Source: an uncultured Agathobaculum sp.
GTDB lineage: Bacteria; Bacillota; Clostridia; Oscillospirales; Butyricicoccaceae
Length of the DNA: 17,647 nt
Assembly: GCA_944376955.1 (NCBI GenBank)
Contig: CALWEB010000108.1
Span: 1-17,647, forward strand
Direction: 5' to 3'
Below are positions 1 to 6,488 of this stretch, piece after piece (position 1 is the first letter of the stretch; each line of letters starts with the position of its first letter). Under the pieces are notes generated by a model that ran no database searches, was not told the DNA's origin, and saw only the letters and a list, made by a program, of their open reading frames with translations. The position numbers and the translations under genes were made by a program.

Positions 1-2
1 GC

Positions 3-416
3 GGCGCACCCAGCATGTCGATCAACCGTTTTGAGGACGCGTATGCAATCGTGCAGGAGGTTAACTCTCCGCTCGTCGGCATTACGCTCGACCAGTATCA
101 CTTCCATGCAATGGCATCCGGCTGGGATGCCTTGGAAAAGGCCGATGGCAAGAAGATTTTCGTATGGCACCTCAACGGCATGGAGAACATGCCCTGCGGC
201 GCTGCATACAACAACGACGAAAAGCGCCTGTGGCCAGGCGAGCCGGGCGACTGCTTGGATCACAAGCGCTACGCCGATACGCTCAAGAAGATCGGCTTTG
301 AGGGCGATGTATGTACGATGGAGGTGTTCCGTCCGGACTATTACAAGCTGTCCAATGAGGAGAACATCAAAAAGGCAGCAGAAGTCACCCGCGCTCATGT
401 CGCAAAATACTGGTAA
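3..416 (+). CDS. Sugar phosphate isomerase/epimerase-like protein, C-terminal part (5' end outside window)
   Basis: The frame is open to the left edge, so the gene starts upstream; the ATG at 15 lies inside the reading frame and is not the start. The visible 137 residues resemble the last strands of the AP-endonuclease-2/xylose-isomerase-like TIM barrel. A buried strand ends in DQYHFHAM, a VWHLNG strand follows, then a loop with a WPGEPGD segment, and a final strand TMEVFRPDYY. The His and Glu residues in these strands match positions that bind a metal and a sugar in this family. Members isomerise or epimerise keto-sugars, for example inositol catabolic intermediates or hydroxypyruvate. The substrate cannot be told from this piece. 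It ends at TAA and a hairpin follows 25 bases later. Confidence 0.8.
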   Translation, partial: GAPSMSINRFEDAYAIVQEVNSPLVGITLDQYHFHAMASGWDALEKADGKKIFVWHLNGMENMPCGAAYNNDEKRLWPGEPGDCLDHKRYADTLKKIGFEGDVCTMEVFRPDYYKLSNEENIKKAAEVTRAHVAKYW

Positions 417-441
417 CTGCCATTCCTCACGATTGAAAGCG

Positions 442-476
442 GAAAGCAGGCGCATCATCATGATGCGCCTGCTTTC
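442..476 (+). terminator. Perfect 16-bp hairpin between convergent genes
   Basis: The left arm at 442-457 (GAAAGCAGGCGCATCA) pairs perfectly with 461-476 across a 3-base loop. It lies just after the epimerase stop and before the end of the convergent gene at 555. The tail GGTTTGCTT is only moderately T-rich, so termination efficiency is uncertain. The position and stem strength make a terminator the simplest reading. Confidence 0.75.
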
Positions 477-554
477 GGTTTGCTTGGGAATGTGAAAAAA
501 GGGTATCGGCATAACTACGGACGCTTCAACTCAGCTTGCCATCGCATCGCGTGA

Positions 555-1070
555 TCAGCCCAAAGCAGAAAAGGGTTCTTTTACATAAGCAAAATAGTCT
601 TGCATTGTAAAATTAGAGGGCAATCCAACCAAATCAGCATTACCTTGTTCAATCGAATCCTTGTTAATTTTGAGCCATGCTACAAACATTTCCGGGTCGT
701 TTTGACGAATGCCATCTACCCATTTTTTGCCATCTTCTTTTAAAAATGTAAGCCTTTCACCAAAAGACAGATTCATGCTATCGGCTTTCTCAAGGCTGGA
801 TTGGAGATGTTGATTCCAACATTCAAATGTTTCCCCCATAATCGTCCACGCTCTTGGGATATCAATGGAGATTTCGTCAGGGACATTCAGTGTGGCCGGA
901 CGCTGCTCCTGCGACAATTCCAGCTTGTCATACTGCGCCACATGTCCGGTGGTTTGCGTATCTTGCGTGACTGCCTGCAGACAGATCCCATCAGAAAGTT
1001 TGTTGGATGCAGTAAACTTCGTATAAGACTGTATGGCACCTGCATCGTGGTTGTTGACGGTGTTCACCAT
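555..1070 (-). CDS. Unrecognised soluble protein, second gene of minus-strand pair
   Basis: A 171-residue protein with no signal peptide, no membrane segment and no family I recognise. The N-terminal 60 residues are polar and probably disordered, and contain D48-K-L-E-L-S. The remainder looks alpha-helical, with aromatic-rich segments around residues 74-90 and 117-133. I chose the ATG at 1070. It has AAGG about 11 bases upstream and follows the stop of the preceding gene (TAA at 1093-1095) by 22 bases. A longer version could begin at a TTG at 1109, overlapping that gene, and a GTG sits at 1079. The short gap suggests co-transcription and perhaps translational coupling with the upstream gene. 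The shared D48 motif links the two proteins. Base composition is more A/T-rich than in the window's right half. Confidence 0.7.
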   Translation of the reverse strand: MVNTVNNHDAGAIQSYTKFTASNKLSDGICLQAVTQDTQTTGHVAQYDKLELSQEQRPATLNVPDEISIDIPRAWTIMGETFECWNQHLQSSLEKADSMNLSFGERLTFLKEDGKKWVDGIRQNDPEMFVAWLKINKDSIEQGNADLVGLPSNFTMQDYFAYVKEPFSALG

Positions 1071-1092
1071 GGTATGCACATCCTTAGGCTTT

Positions 1093-2391
1093 TTATTGAA
1101 ACATGGCAAATGCCCGGTATACTTCGTTCCGGTTGAAATACTCCGTCCGAATCAAACCGGCCTGCCAGGGCTTGTTGGCAACCCGTTCCCGATTATGGTC
1201 AATTTGGGAATCCAGTGCATCCAGAAATTTGTCCATAAACGGCTCAAACGAATCCTTTAATACCTGCGACATCTTATCGCTGATACCTGCTTGCTCCATC
1301 TCATCCGAAAGGGACTGATACTGCTGGGCAAGGTATTTACCCAAGTCGGCATCGCTGTTCTTGATGTCATAGGTATCCCACTCCGGCTTCTTAATTTGCT
1401 CGGAAAGTCCCTTGGCGTAGACGGCGGCAAAGGCCAGATCATCTGTGCTGTATGGAGCCGGATCGCTGGCCGTTTGGGTGGTAAACGCATTCGCCGACGA
1501 TGCAGCACTTTCCCGCAGTTTGGCTGCCATATAGCCGTCATCCTGCTTCAGCCATTGCTGGCTCGGGTCGGTAAAGTCCGCATAAATGTCGTTTTGTGCA
1601 AGATATGCACTATATGTGTCCGCTTTGCTGTCGATCGCGGTCAGAACACTCTCCCTCATCTCCGCAGAGACACCGGACTGTCCCATTTCCTCATAGAACC
1701 CGCCGATGTTAGCGGCATAGGAATCCGCCATTTCCTCCTTGGCCTTGGTGTACAGAGTTTCCAGCGTCTGCATTTCCTGTTCCAGTTTATCGCCGGTATA
1801 CTGCGTCTGGATACGGTTTTGCAAAACCGTATAACGGGAAGCCAGATAATCCGCCTTGGTCTCAAAACTTTCAGCGTTGCCAAAGCGTATGTCCATACGC
1901 GCAAAATCTTCCTGCACGCCACGCCAATCGATCTCGTCCCCCAGACCGTTTTCCTCTAGCTGGGCACGAAACGCATCCAAACTCTCCTGACTGACCTGAC
2001 CCTCCGTCATCAGCTTCACCGGCTTGGAGGGATCCAGTGCAAAGGAGTCCCCAATTTTGACGAAGTCCAGACGGTACTGCTTCATATACTGATTCATAAG
2101 GGCATCTTCTTCGGTATACGCTTTCTCCGAAGCCGGGCGAAGATCGGCCGCCAGATCAAGCTTGGCGTTGATTGGTGTCGCTTCCGGCGTTTCCAGCACC
2201 TGCAGACGGTTGGGCAGATACGGATAAGCGCCGCTCAGTTCCACACGATCCTGGTTTGCGGATTTGGACTGAGTCCGCGTCTGAGCCTGAGAAAGGGCGG
2301 CGGATACAGCGGAGTTGTTCTGTTTCATACGGATATTGTTAAGCCAGGTGCTTTTCAACCACGGATTTGCACCAATTCGACCGACATACAT
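1093..2391 (-). CDS. Unrecognised 432-residue helical protein with DRVELSG motif
   Basis: A soluble, mostly alpha-helical, acidic protein of unknown family with no signal peptide and no hydrophobic membrane stretch. The N-terminus (MYVGRIGANPWLKSTW) is followed by a Gln/Ser/Ala-rich, probably flexible segment. Then come D48-R-V-E-L-S-G and a Pro-containing linker. Several long helices make up the rest, including a likely coiled region around residues 165-205. The ATG at 2391 is chosen because GGGGGA stands 6 bases before it; in-frame ATGs further upstream lack such a site. The gene is divergent from 2723-3427 and is followed closely by 555-1070. Short D-x-[VL]-x-[LI]-S segments also occur in flagellar regulators such as FlgM, but nothing else here supports a flagellar role. 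Confidence 0.75.
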   Translation of the reverse strand: MYVGRIGANPWLKSTWLNNIRMKQNNSAVSAALSQAQTRTQSKSANQDRVELSGAYPYLPNRLQVLETPEATPINAKLDLAADLRPASEKAYTEEDALMNQYMKQYRLDFVKIGDSFALDPSKPVKLMTEGQVSQESLDAFRAQLEENGLGDEIDWRGVQEDFARMDIRFGNAESFETKADYLASRYTVLQNRIQTQYTGDKLEQEMQTLETLYTKAKEEMADSYAANIGGFYEEMGQSGVSAEMRESVLTAIDSKADTYSAYLAQNDIYADFTDPSQQWLKQDDGYMAAKLRESAASSANAFTTQTASDPAPYSTDDLAFAAVYAKGLSEQIKKPEWDTYDIKNSDADLGKYLAQQYQSLSDEMEQAGISDKMSQVLKDSFEPFMDKFLDALDSQIDHNRERVANKPWQAGLIRTEYFNRNEVYRAFAMFQ

Positions 2392-2722
2392 TTCTATTCC
2401 CCCAAAGGATGCTTGCATATGAAAATTTCTACATAAGTATTTATCGGTTGATTTTTGCAAAAGTAAAGAGGTCTCATACCGCTAGCCGGATCGTTTTCCA
2501 ACACCGAAGACCGCAGAAATTGTAAAAGGCGCATGATGGCCTGCTGCCTCAATGGCGGATAAAAAAGCATAGAAAGAACGCGTCGGGACAAGAAATAGGG
2601 CTGTACTGTGGCTATACAGTGACGATAAAAAGCATATAAAGGCATTTGGAATATAAATTCATATTATCTCTTGCGAATATTTGCCGATGGAGCAAATAAG
2701 AGCAGTTATGGAGGTGAGATTT
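2392..2722. promoter_or_regulatory. Divergent intergenic region, A/T-rich, promoters not settled
   Basis: This 331-base stretch separates the two divergent unknown transcription units and has no convincing gene. Towards the minus-strand gene, the reverse complement of 2441-2447 reads CCGATAA, like a sigma-D/FliA -10 element. The -35 position 15 bases upstream reads TTTA, a weak match to TAAA. An overlapping weak sigma-A candidate is TTTACT-16-GATAAA. A small palindrome, CTGTA at 2601-2605 and TACAG at 2615-2619, lies nearer the plus-strand gene. None of these is strong. Confidence 0.3.
2710..2717 (+). promoter_or_regulatory. Ribosome binding site deciding the start at 2723
   Basis: GGAGGTGA ends 5 bases before the ATG at 2723. 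It decides against an upstream in-frame TTG at 2681, which has no such site. Confidence 0.8.
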
Positions 2723-3427
2723 ATGCCGATAACACCAGTTCCTTCTACACCGTATACCGGTGTGATTGATACCGGAAGCAAACGGTATCAGGTGGCAAAA
2801 GCAATGCTCGACCAAGGGAAAACGGTAAAATCCGAGGCACAGGAAAAGTATGAAGAGAAGCTGGAGGAGCTTCGCGCATTGCTCAGAATGCTTGGCAAGG
2901 ATACAGCGATTGTAGATGAAATGGCCAAGCTCTATGAAGGGGATGAGGAACTTGCCATCCGTAATATCATGGGCCGGCTGGATGAAGATGGGGATATTGT
3001 GAATTGTTATGGGGTATCAGGTATGGATGTCACAGGAAAAGACCCCTCTACATGGCGGCAGATCATTGATATTCCGGAAGCTGCCCGGCAGGATATGTTT
3101 GATACGACGCTTCGAGAATACATCCGGGATCGCGGCATGGGCAGCGGGGATACAGACCGAACCGCTGTTTTTACCCGCTATCAGTTAAGTGTGAAAAAGT
3201 CCGACCGCCTGATGGGGACATGGACCTTGGAGCAATATGAGAGGTGCTATAATCGTGCGTTTTACAGCATCGTAAAAGAAGCAAATCCAGACTGGCAGCC
3301 GGGGCAGAAATTTGATTCCAGCATTCTCGATGGGGTGACGAGAGAGGACGTGGAACGCCGGATTGTCCAAACGGGTGTGGGCTCGTTGTCGCTGACCAGT
3401 GGGAATGCGGTCAACATGAAAGTGTAG
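2723..3427 (+). CDS. Unrecognised 234-residue soluble protein, divergent from the minus-strand pair
   Basis: The family is not recognised. The N-terminus (residues 1-20) is Pro/Thr-rich. A Lys/Glu-rich helix at about 37-58 could form a coiled coil. A central part contains YGVSGMDVTGKDPSTW (about 96-111) and an acidic, Arg-rich helix (IPEAARQDMFDTTLREYIRDRGMG). The C-terminal third is aromatic-rich (TWTLEQYERCYNRAFYSIV), and the tail is SLSLTSGNAVNMKV. There is no signal peptide, membrane segment or cysteine cluster. The start is set by an excellent GGAGGTGA site. It is transcribed away from the 1093-2391/555-1070 pair. The similar A/T-rich composition and the absence of other genes between them suggest one cassette, but there is no direct evidence for joint function. 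Confidence 0.75.
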   Translation: MPITPVPSTPYTGVIDTGSKRYQVAKAMLDQGKTVKSEAQEKYEEKLEELRALLRMLGKDTAIVDEMAKLYEGDEELAIRNIMGRLDEDGDIVNCYGVSGMDVTGKDPSTWRQIIDIPEAARQDMFDTTLREYIRDRGMGSGDTDRTAVFTRYQLSVKKSDRLMGTWTLEQYERCYNRAFYSIVKEANPDWQPGQKFDSSILDGVTREDVERRIVQTGVGSLSLTSGNAVNMKV

Positions 3428-3428
3428 G

Positions 3429-3564
3429 ATGGAAAAACGCAAAAAATGCAGCAATCATCGGGAAGAAGGCCAAACGGCCGGAATGCGGTGCCAAGTGGCA
3501 TAGAAACGGCAAGCTCTATCAATGGTGCCCCCCGAAAATAATAAGCTTTTCAGGGAGAGAATAA
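3429..3564 (+). pseudogene. Possible frameshifted zinc-ribbon remnant
   Basis: Reading from the ATG at 3429 gives MEKRKKCSNHREEG, then a stop at 3501. In another frame the same stretch encodes RPECGAKWHRNGKLYQWCPP and runs to TAA at 3562-3564, one base before the next gene's ATG. That second segment looks like part of a zinc ribbon (a Cys-Gly pair, then Cys-Pro 14 residues later). It lacks the first Cys of a typical CPxCG and has no start of its own. It may be a small zinc-ribbon gene broken by a frameshift, or chance. Weak evidence. Confidence 0.25.
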
Positions 3565-3565
3565 G

Positions 3566-4099
3566 ATGAAGGTCATCTGCTTTGGCGATTCCAATACCTA
3601 TGGCTATGATCCCCGCTCCTGGCTGGGAGGACGTTATGGCGCGGACAGTCGCTGGGTGGACATTATGGTTGCCGAAACCGGCTGGACGGTCTGCAACTGG
3701 GGAGAGAACGGGCGGGGAATTCCTGCAACAGCACCCGAATTTCCCGCGGATACCGATCTGCTCATCCTCATGCTGGGCACCAACGATCTGTTGCAAGGCT
3801 GCAGTCCGGACGCCGCCGCCGGGAAGCTGGAGCGGTTTCTCTCCGGTTTGCGGCTGGATCGGAATAGAATCCTGCTGATCGCACCGCCGCCCTTGTCCTT
3901 GGGGGAATGGGTGCCGAACCAACAGCGGATAGCAGATTCTCGTACTTTCGCCCAGTACTGCCGGGCCCTTGGCGGACGGTTGGGGATCCGCTTTGCCGAC
4001 GCTGGACGGTGGGACATCTCTCTGGCCTACGACGGTGTACATTTCACCGAGCAAGGCCATAAGGCCTTTGCTGCCGGACTCCTGAAGATGCTGCAATGA
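3566..4099 (+). CDS. SGNH/GDSL-family hydrolase (esterase/lipase-like)
   Basis: A 177-residue single-domain SGNH hydrolase with every block visible. Block I is FGDSNTYG with nucleophile Ser9. Block II is around NWGENG (oxyanion Gly46). Block III is GTND (71-74, oxyanion Asn73). Block V is DGVH with Asp156 and His159 completing the triad. The family hydrolyses esters, including acyl groups on lipids and acetyl groups on sugars; the substrate is unknown. No signal peptide is present, so it is probably cytoplasmic. GGGAGA stands about 8 bases before the ATG. It follows the unknown gene at 2723-3427 by 138 bases. The G+C level rises here relative to that gene, marking a composition boundary. Confidence 0.85.
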   Translation: MKVICFGDSNTYGYDPRSWLGGRYGADSRWVDIMVAETGWTVCNWGENGRGIPATAPEFPADTDLLILMLGTNDLLQGCSPDAAAGKLERFLSGLRLDRNRILLIAPPPLSLGEWVPNQQRIADSRTFAQYCRALGGRLGIRFADAGRWDISLAYDGVHFTEQGHKAFAAGLLKMLQ

Positions 4100-4229
4100 A
4101 ACGGATTGTGCGGTACGTCACGCCCAGAACCCGCATTATGACAATGTGGGGGGAAGCAGCGGTTGGCTGGGTGAGGCGGAGTCGCAAAATGGGATAGCTT
4201 TCCTATCCTGATCCAAAGTTTCTGACGAG

Positions 4230-4291
4230 ACAAGTGATGCGGAGTGCATTTTCGGATCGAAGATCCGCTTGAAAGCACGCCGCATTCTTGT
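4230..4291. repeat. Long imperfect inverted repeat / hairpin element
   Basis: Arms pair in four nested blocks. ACAAG (4230-4234) pairs with CTTGT (4287-4291). ATGCGG (4237-4242) pairs with CCGCAT (4280-4285). GTGC (4244-4247) pairs with GCAC (4275-4278). CGGATC (4253-4258) pairs with GATCCG (4262-4267) across a GAA loop. That is about 21 paired bases with small bulges. No T-run follows, so it does not look like an intrinsic terminator. It could be a REP/MITE-like intergenic element or a structured RNA. Confidence 0.55.
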
Positions 4292-4396
4292 TTGCAAACG
4301 CATCCGGCGATGGCATTCGGAGCGAAACCGACTGCATTCCCAGCCTTGCGCCTGCATCCCGACACTTTGAAGCCATTGCTGCCCGCTGGCCGGGGC

Positions 4397-4425
4397 TTGT
4401 TCCTCCCTGCAGAACCATGTATAAT
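4397..4425 (+). promoter_or_regulatory. Sigma-A-type promoter for the SGNH-deformylase-SDR operon
   Basis: TTGTTC (4397-4402) and a perfect TATAAT (4420-4425) are separated by 17 bases. The start codon at 4461 lies 35 bases downstream of the -10 box, leaving room for a short leader with AGGGG before the ATG. Confidence 0.75.
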
Positions 4426-4460
4426 GGAAGGGAACAGGAAAACGGAAAAGGGGTACCACC

Positions 4461-5033
4461 ATGCGCATTCTCATGTTGGGCAACAGCTTGACTTTTGCCA
4501 ACCATATGCCGCAGATGCTGGCGGAATTGACCGGTGCGGAAGTGATCCATCACACCCGGGGCGGAGCGCGGCTGTCGGAACAGCTGAACCCCAAGACCAA
4601 ACTGGGCGCCCGGACACAGGCGGCATTGGCAGACGAGCATTGGGACTATGTGGTGCTGCAAGAGATGAGCCACGGCCCGATCACTGCGCCAAAGCGGTTT
4701 TTTTCCAGCGTGGAGCAGCTGTGCAAACAAATCCGGGAACATGGGGCAGTGCCGATTCTCTATGCTACTTGGGCGTACCGGAAGGGTGGGGCCAAGCTGG
4801 CGGCAAAGGGTTGGGACTACGACGAGATGGCGCGTAAATTGTCCGAGGAATATCATAAGGCGGCAGAGGAGAATCATGCCCGGATTGCCGATGTGGGGCA
4901 GCGCTTTTACGAGTTGTCCGAGAGGCAGGACCTGTACGCTGCCGATGGCGTTCACCCCAATGTATTTGGCTCCCGCATCGCGGCGGAAACCATTGCGGCA
5001 GTGATTCAACCATATAAGGAGAAACAAGTATGA
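4461..5033 (+). CDS. SGNH-fold hydrolase of the GNS type (second, diverged copy)
   Basis: A 190-residue SGNH-fold protein. It begins MRILMLGNSLT, with Asn in place of the usual Asp before the nucleophile Ser9. A Gly-rich segment follows at 33-36. The third block is LQEMSHGP (66-73) rather than GTND, and the end block is DGVHPN with Asp162 and His165. This pattern resembles DUF4886-like SGNH proteins more than the classical GDSL gene at 3566, so the two are not recent duplicates. Likely a cytoplasmic esterase of unknown substrate, with no signal peptide. It is the first gene of an operon. Its stop overlaps the deformylase start by four bases (ATGA), implying translational coupling. Confidence 0.83.
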   Translation: MRILMLGNSLTFANHMPQMLAELTGAEVIHHTRGGARLSEQLNPKTKLGARTQAALADEHWDYVVLQEMSHGPITAPKRFFSSVEQLCKQIREHGAVPILYATWAYRKGGAKLAAKGWDYDEMARKLSEEYHKAAEENHARIADVGQRFYELSERQDLYAADGVHPNVFGSRIAAETIAAVIQPYKEKQV

Positions 5034-5440
5034 TTCGGGAAATCTGCAAAGACGAAACTTTTCTGGCCCAGAAAGCCGAGCCTGCTACACCGGCAGACCT
5101 GCAAATTGCGGCTGATCTGCTGGAAACACTGGAGCATCACAAGGCGGGGTGTGTCGGCATGGCGGCCAACATGATTGGTGTGAACAAGCGGATCATTGCT
5201 TTTGATAACGAGGGGAAATACATGGTCATGTTCAACCCGGAGATCATCAAAAAGTCCGCACCCTACGATGCGCAGGAGGGCTGCCTTTCCCTTACCGGCA
5301 CACGTTCGGCAAAACGCTGGCAATCCATCAAAGTGCGCTGGCAGAATGAGAAATTTCAGGAGCGGGTGAAAACCTTCACCGGCTGGGCGGCGCAGATCAT
5401 CCAGCATGAGATTGACCATTGTGAGGGCATCATCATCTGA
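5030..5440 (+). CDS. def: Peptide deformylase, short clostridial type with altered motif 1
   Basis: Peptide deformylases remove the formyl group from the N-terminal Met of new proteins, using a metal bound by one Cys and two His. Motif 2, EGCLS (83-87, metal ligand Cys85), and motif 3, QHEIDH (125-130, ligands His126 and His130, catalytic Glu127), are intact. Motif 1 reads GMAANMIG (43-50): the Gln of canonical GxGxAAxQ (Gln50 in E. coli) is Met48 here. From memory, this variant is common in a short deformylase group of Clostridia. At 136 residues it is shorter than E. coli Def (about 169), lacking the C-terminal helix. AGGAG lies 8 bases before the ATG. It overlaps the upstream SGNH gene by 4 bases and is followed 12 bases later by the dehydrogenase. 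It may be an accessory copy beside a housekeeping deformylase elsewhere. Confidence 0.9.
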   Translation: MIREICKDETFLAQKAEPATPADLQIAADLLETLEHHKAGCVGMAANMIGVNKRIIAFDNEGKYMVMFNPEIIKKSAPYDAQEGCLSLTGTRSAKRWQSIKVRWQNEKFQERVKTFTGWAAQIIQHEIDHCEGIII

Positions 5441-5452
5441 GGGGGAATGGCC

Positions 5453-6166
5453 ATGTTTGAACATAAAGTTGCGGTCGTTACCGGCGGCGCCAAGGGCATC
5501 GGCAAGGCCATTGCAGAGGAATTCCGCAAAGCGGGCGCCAAAGTGTGCGTTATTGATATTCTGCCAAACGACTACTATGTAGGCGATCTGGCCGACCGGA
5601 CGGTTTTGGAGGATTTTGCCCGCAAGGTCATTGCGGACTACGGCCATGTGGATTATCTGGTCAACAACGCCCTGCCGCTGATGCAGGGCATCGACGAATG
5701 CACCTATGACGCGTTCAACTACGCGCTGCGGGTGGGGGTGACAGCCCCCTTTTATCTGACAAAGCTGTTTGCGCCCCATTTTGCACCCGGTGCAGCCATT
5801 GTGAATATCTCTTCTTCCCGCGATCGGATGAGCCAGCCGCAAACCGAAAGCTACACGGCGGCAAAAGGCGGCATTTCGGCTTTGACCCATGCTTTGGCGG
5901 TGAGTCTGGCGGGAAAAGTGCGGGTAAACTCCATCTCACCCGGCTGGATTGACACCGATTACACCGTGTATGAGGGGCCGGACGCAGAACAACAGCCCGC
6001 CGGACGGGTGGGCAACCCGTTGGATATCGCCAATATGGTACTGTATCTGTGTTCGGACAAGGCCGGTTTTATCATGGGGGAGAACATCTGCATTGATGGC
6101 GGCATGACGCATATGATGATTTATCACAACGACTTTGGCTGGACGCTGGGAGGGGATGGGCGGTGA
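5453..6166 (+). CDS. Short-chain dehydrogenase/reductase (classical SDR)
   Basis: A 237-residue classical SDR. The Rossmann motif TGGAKGIG is at 10-17. Asp35 at the end of the second strand (VCVIDI) favours NAD over NADP. NNA is at 71-73, catalytic Ser121 or Ser122 lies in NISSS, and YTAAK supplies Tyr134 and Lys138. SPGWIDTDY (162-170) and a C-terminal GENICIDGG follow. It oxidises or reduces an alcohol/ketone of unknown identity. I set the start at the ATG at 5453 because GGGGGA (5441-5446) abuts an earlier in-frame ATG at 5447 but lies 6 bases from 5453. It is the last gene of the SGNH-deformylase operon, with a strong terminator 200 bases downstream. Confidence 0.87.
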   Translation: MFEHKVAVVTGGAKGIGKAIAEEFRKAGAKVCVIDILPNDYYVGDLADRTVLEDFARKVIADYGHVDYLVNNALPLMQGIDECTYDAFNYALRVGVTAPFYLTKLFAPHFAPGAAIVNISSSRDRMSQPQTESYTAAKGGISALTHALAVSLAGKVRVNSISPGWIDTDYTVYEGPDAEQQPAGRVGNPLDIANMVLYLCSDKAGFIMGENICIDGGMTHMMIYHNDFGWTLGGDGR

Positions 6167-6488
6167 AAACCGCGATCTGTTAAGACGTCCTGCCCTGTGG
6201 TCATGTCGGCTAAGCGCGGGACGCCGAATGCCATTCTCCACGGCGGCGACATATAACGCACACAGCGCAGCGTCAATGCTTGGAAACGAGGCGAGGGGAT
6301 CCGACTGCCGTTGGACAAGGGGGCATAGCCCTTTCGCGGCGTTGCCAGACCATAAGCCCAAACAGTAGAAAAATGCTTCCTGAACGGAGATGGCAATGAT
6401 GGTTGCCACGAGTCAGGAAGCATTTTTTATACCCGTTCCAGCAGGGAAACAACAAAGATGCCGGCGGTTCTGGCAGTGCCGTGGGGTG
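6167..6488. other. 322-base gap between convergent SDR and lrgB genes
   Basis: No gene is supported. The GC-rich part 6167-6368 holds small hairpins: CGTCCTGC (6186-6193) pairs with GCGGGACG (6216-6223) if a G-U pair is allowed, and GGGC-ATA-GCCC lies near 6330. The rest is the terminator at 6369-6427 and about 60 bases of lrgB trailer. Confidence 0.5.
6369..6427. terminator. Bidirectional nested hairpin terminator
   Basis: AAAAATGCTTCCTGA (6369-6383) pairs perfectly with 6413-6427, giving a T-run on either strand. The loop contains a second hairpin, TGGCAA (6391-6396) with TTGCCA (6403-6408). It lies between the plus-strand SDR operon and the minus-strand lrgB, so it can end transcription from both sides. 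Confidence 0.88.

Larger units (their letters stand above)
4100..4460. other. Gene-free 361-base interval between two SGNH hydrolase genes
   Basis: I see no convincing gene on either strand. The interval holds a long imperfect hairpin (4230-4291) and a sigma-A-like promoter (4397-4425) for the next operon. Short open frames here lack ribosome sites and resemble no known protein. Confidence 0.6.

Noticed and set aside
2394..2645. 83-residue minus-strand open frame in the divergent intergenic region
   Set aside because: No ribosome site and no recognisable protein character, and it occupies the promoter region of the 432-residue gene.
4230..4291. The long hairpin as the terminator of the first SGNH gene
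   Set aside because: It lies 130 bases after the stop, its pairing is bulged and no T-run follows on either strand.
4203..5027. 274-residue minus-strand open frame opposite the second SGNH gene
   Set aside because: It overlaps a gene with clear catalytic blocks and crosses its promoter; composition is shadow-like.
5006..5890. 294-residue minus-strand open frame opposite the deformylase and SDR genes
   Set aside because: Antisense to two genes with intact motifs; no independent support.
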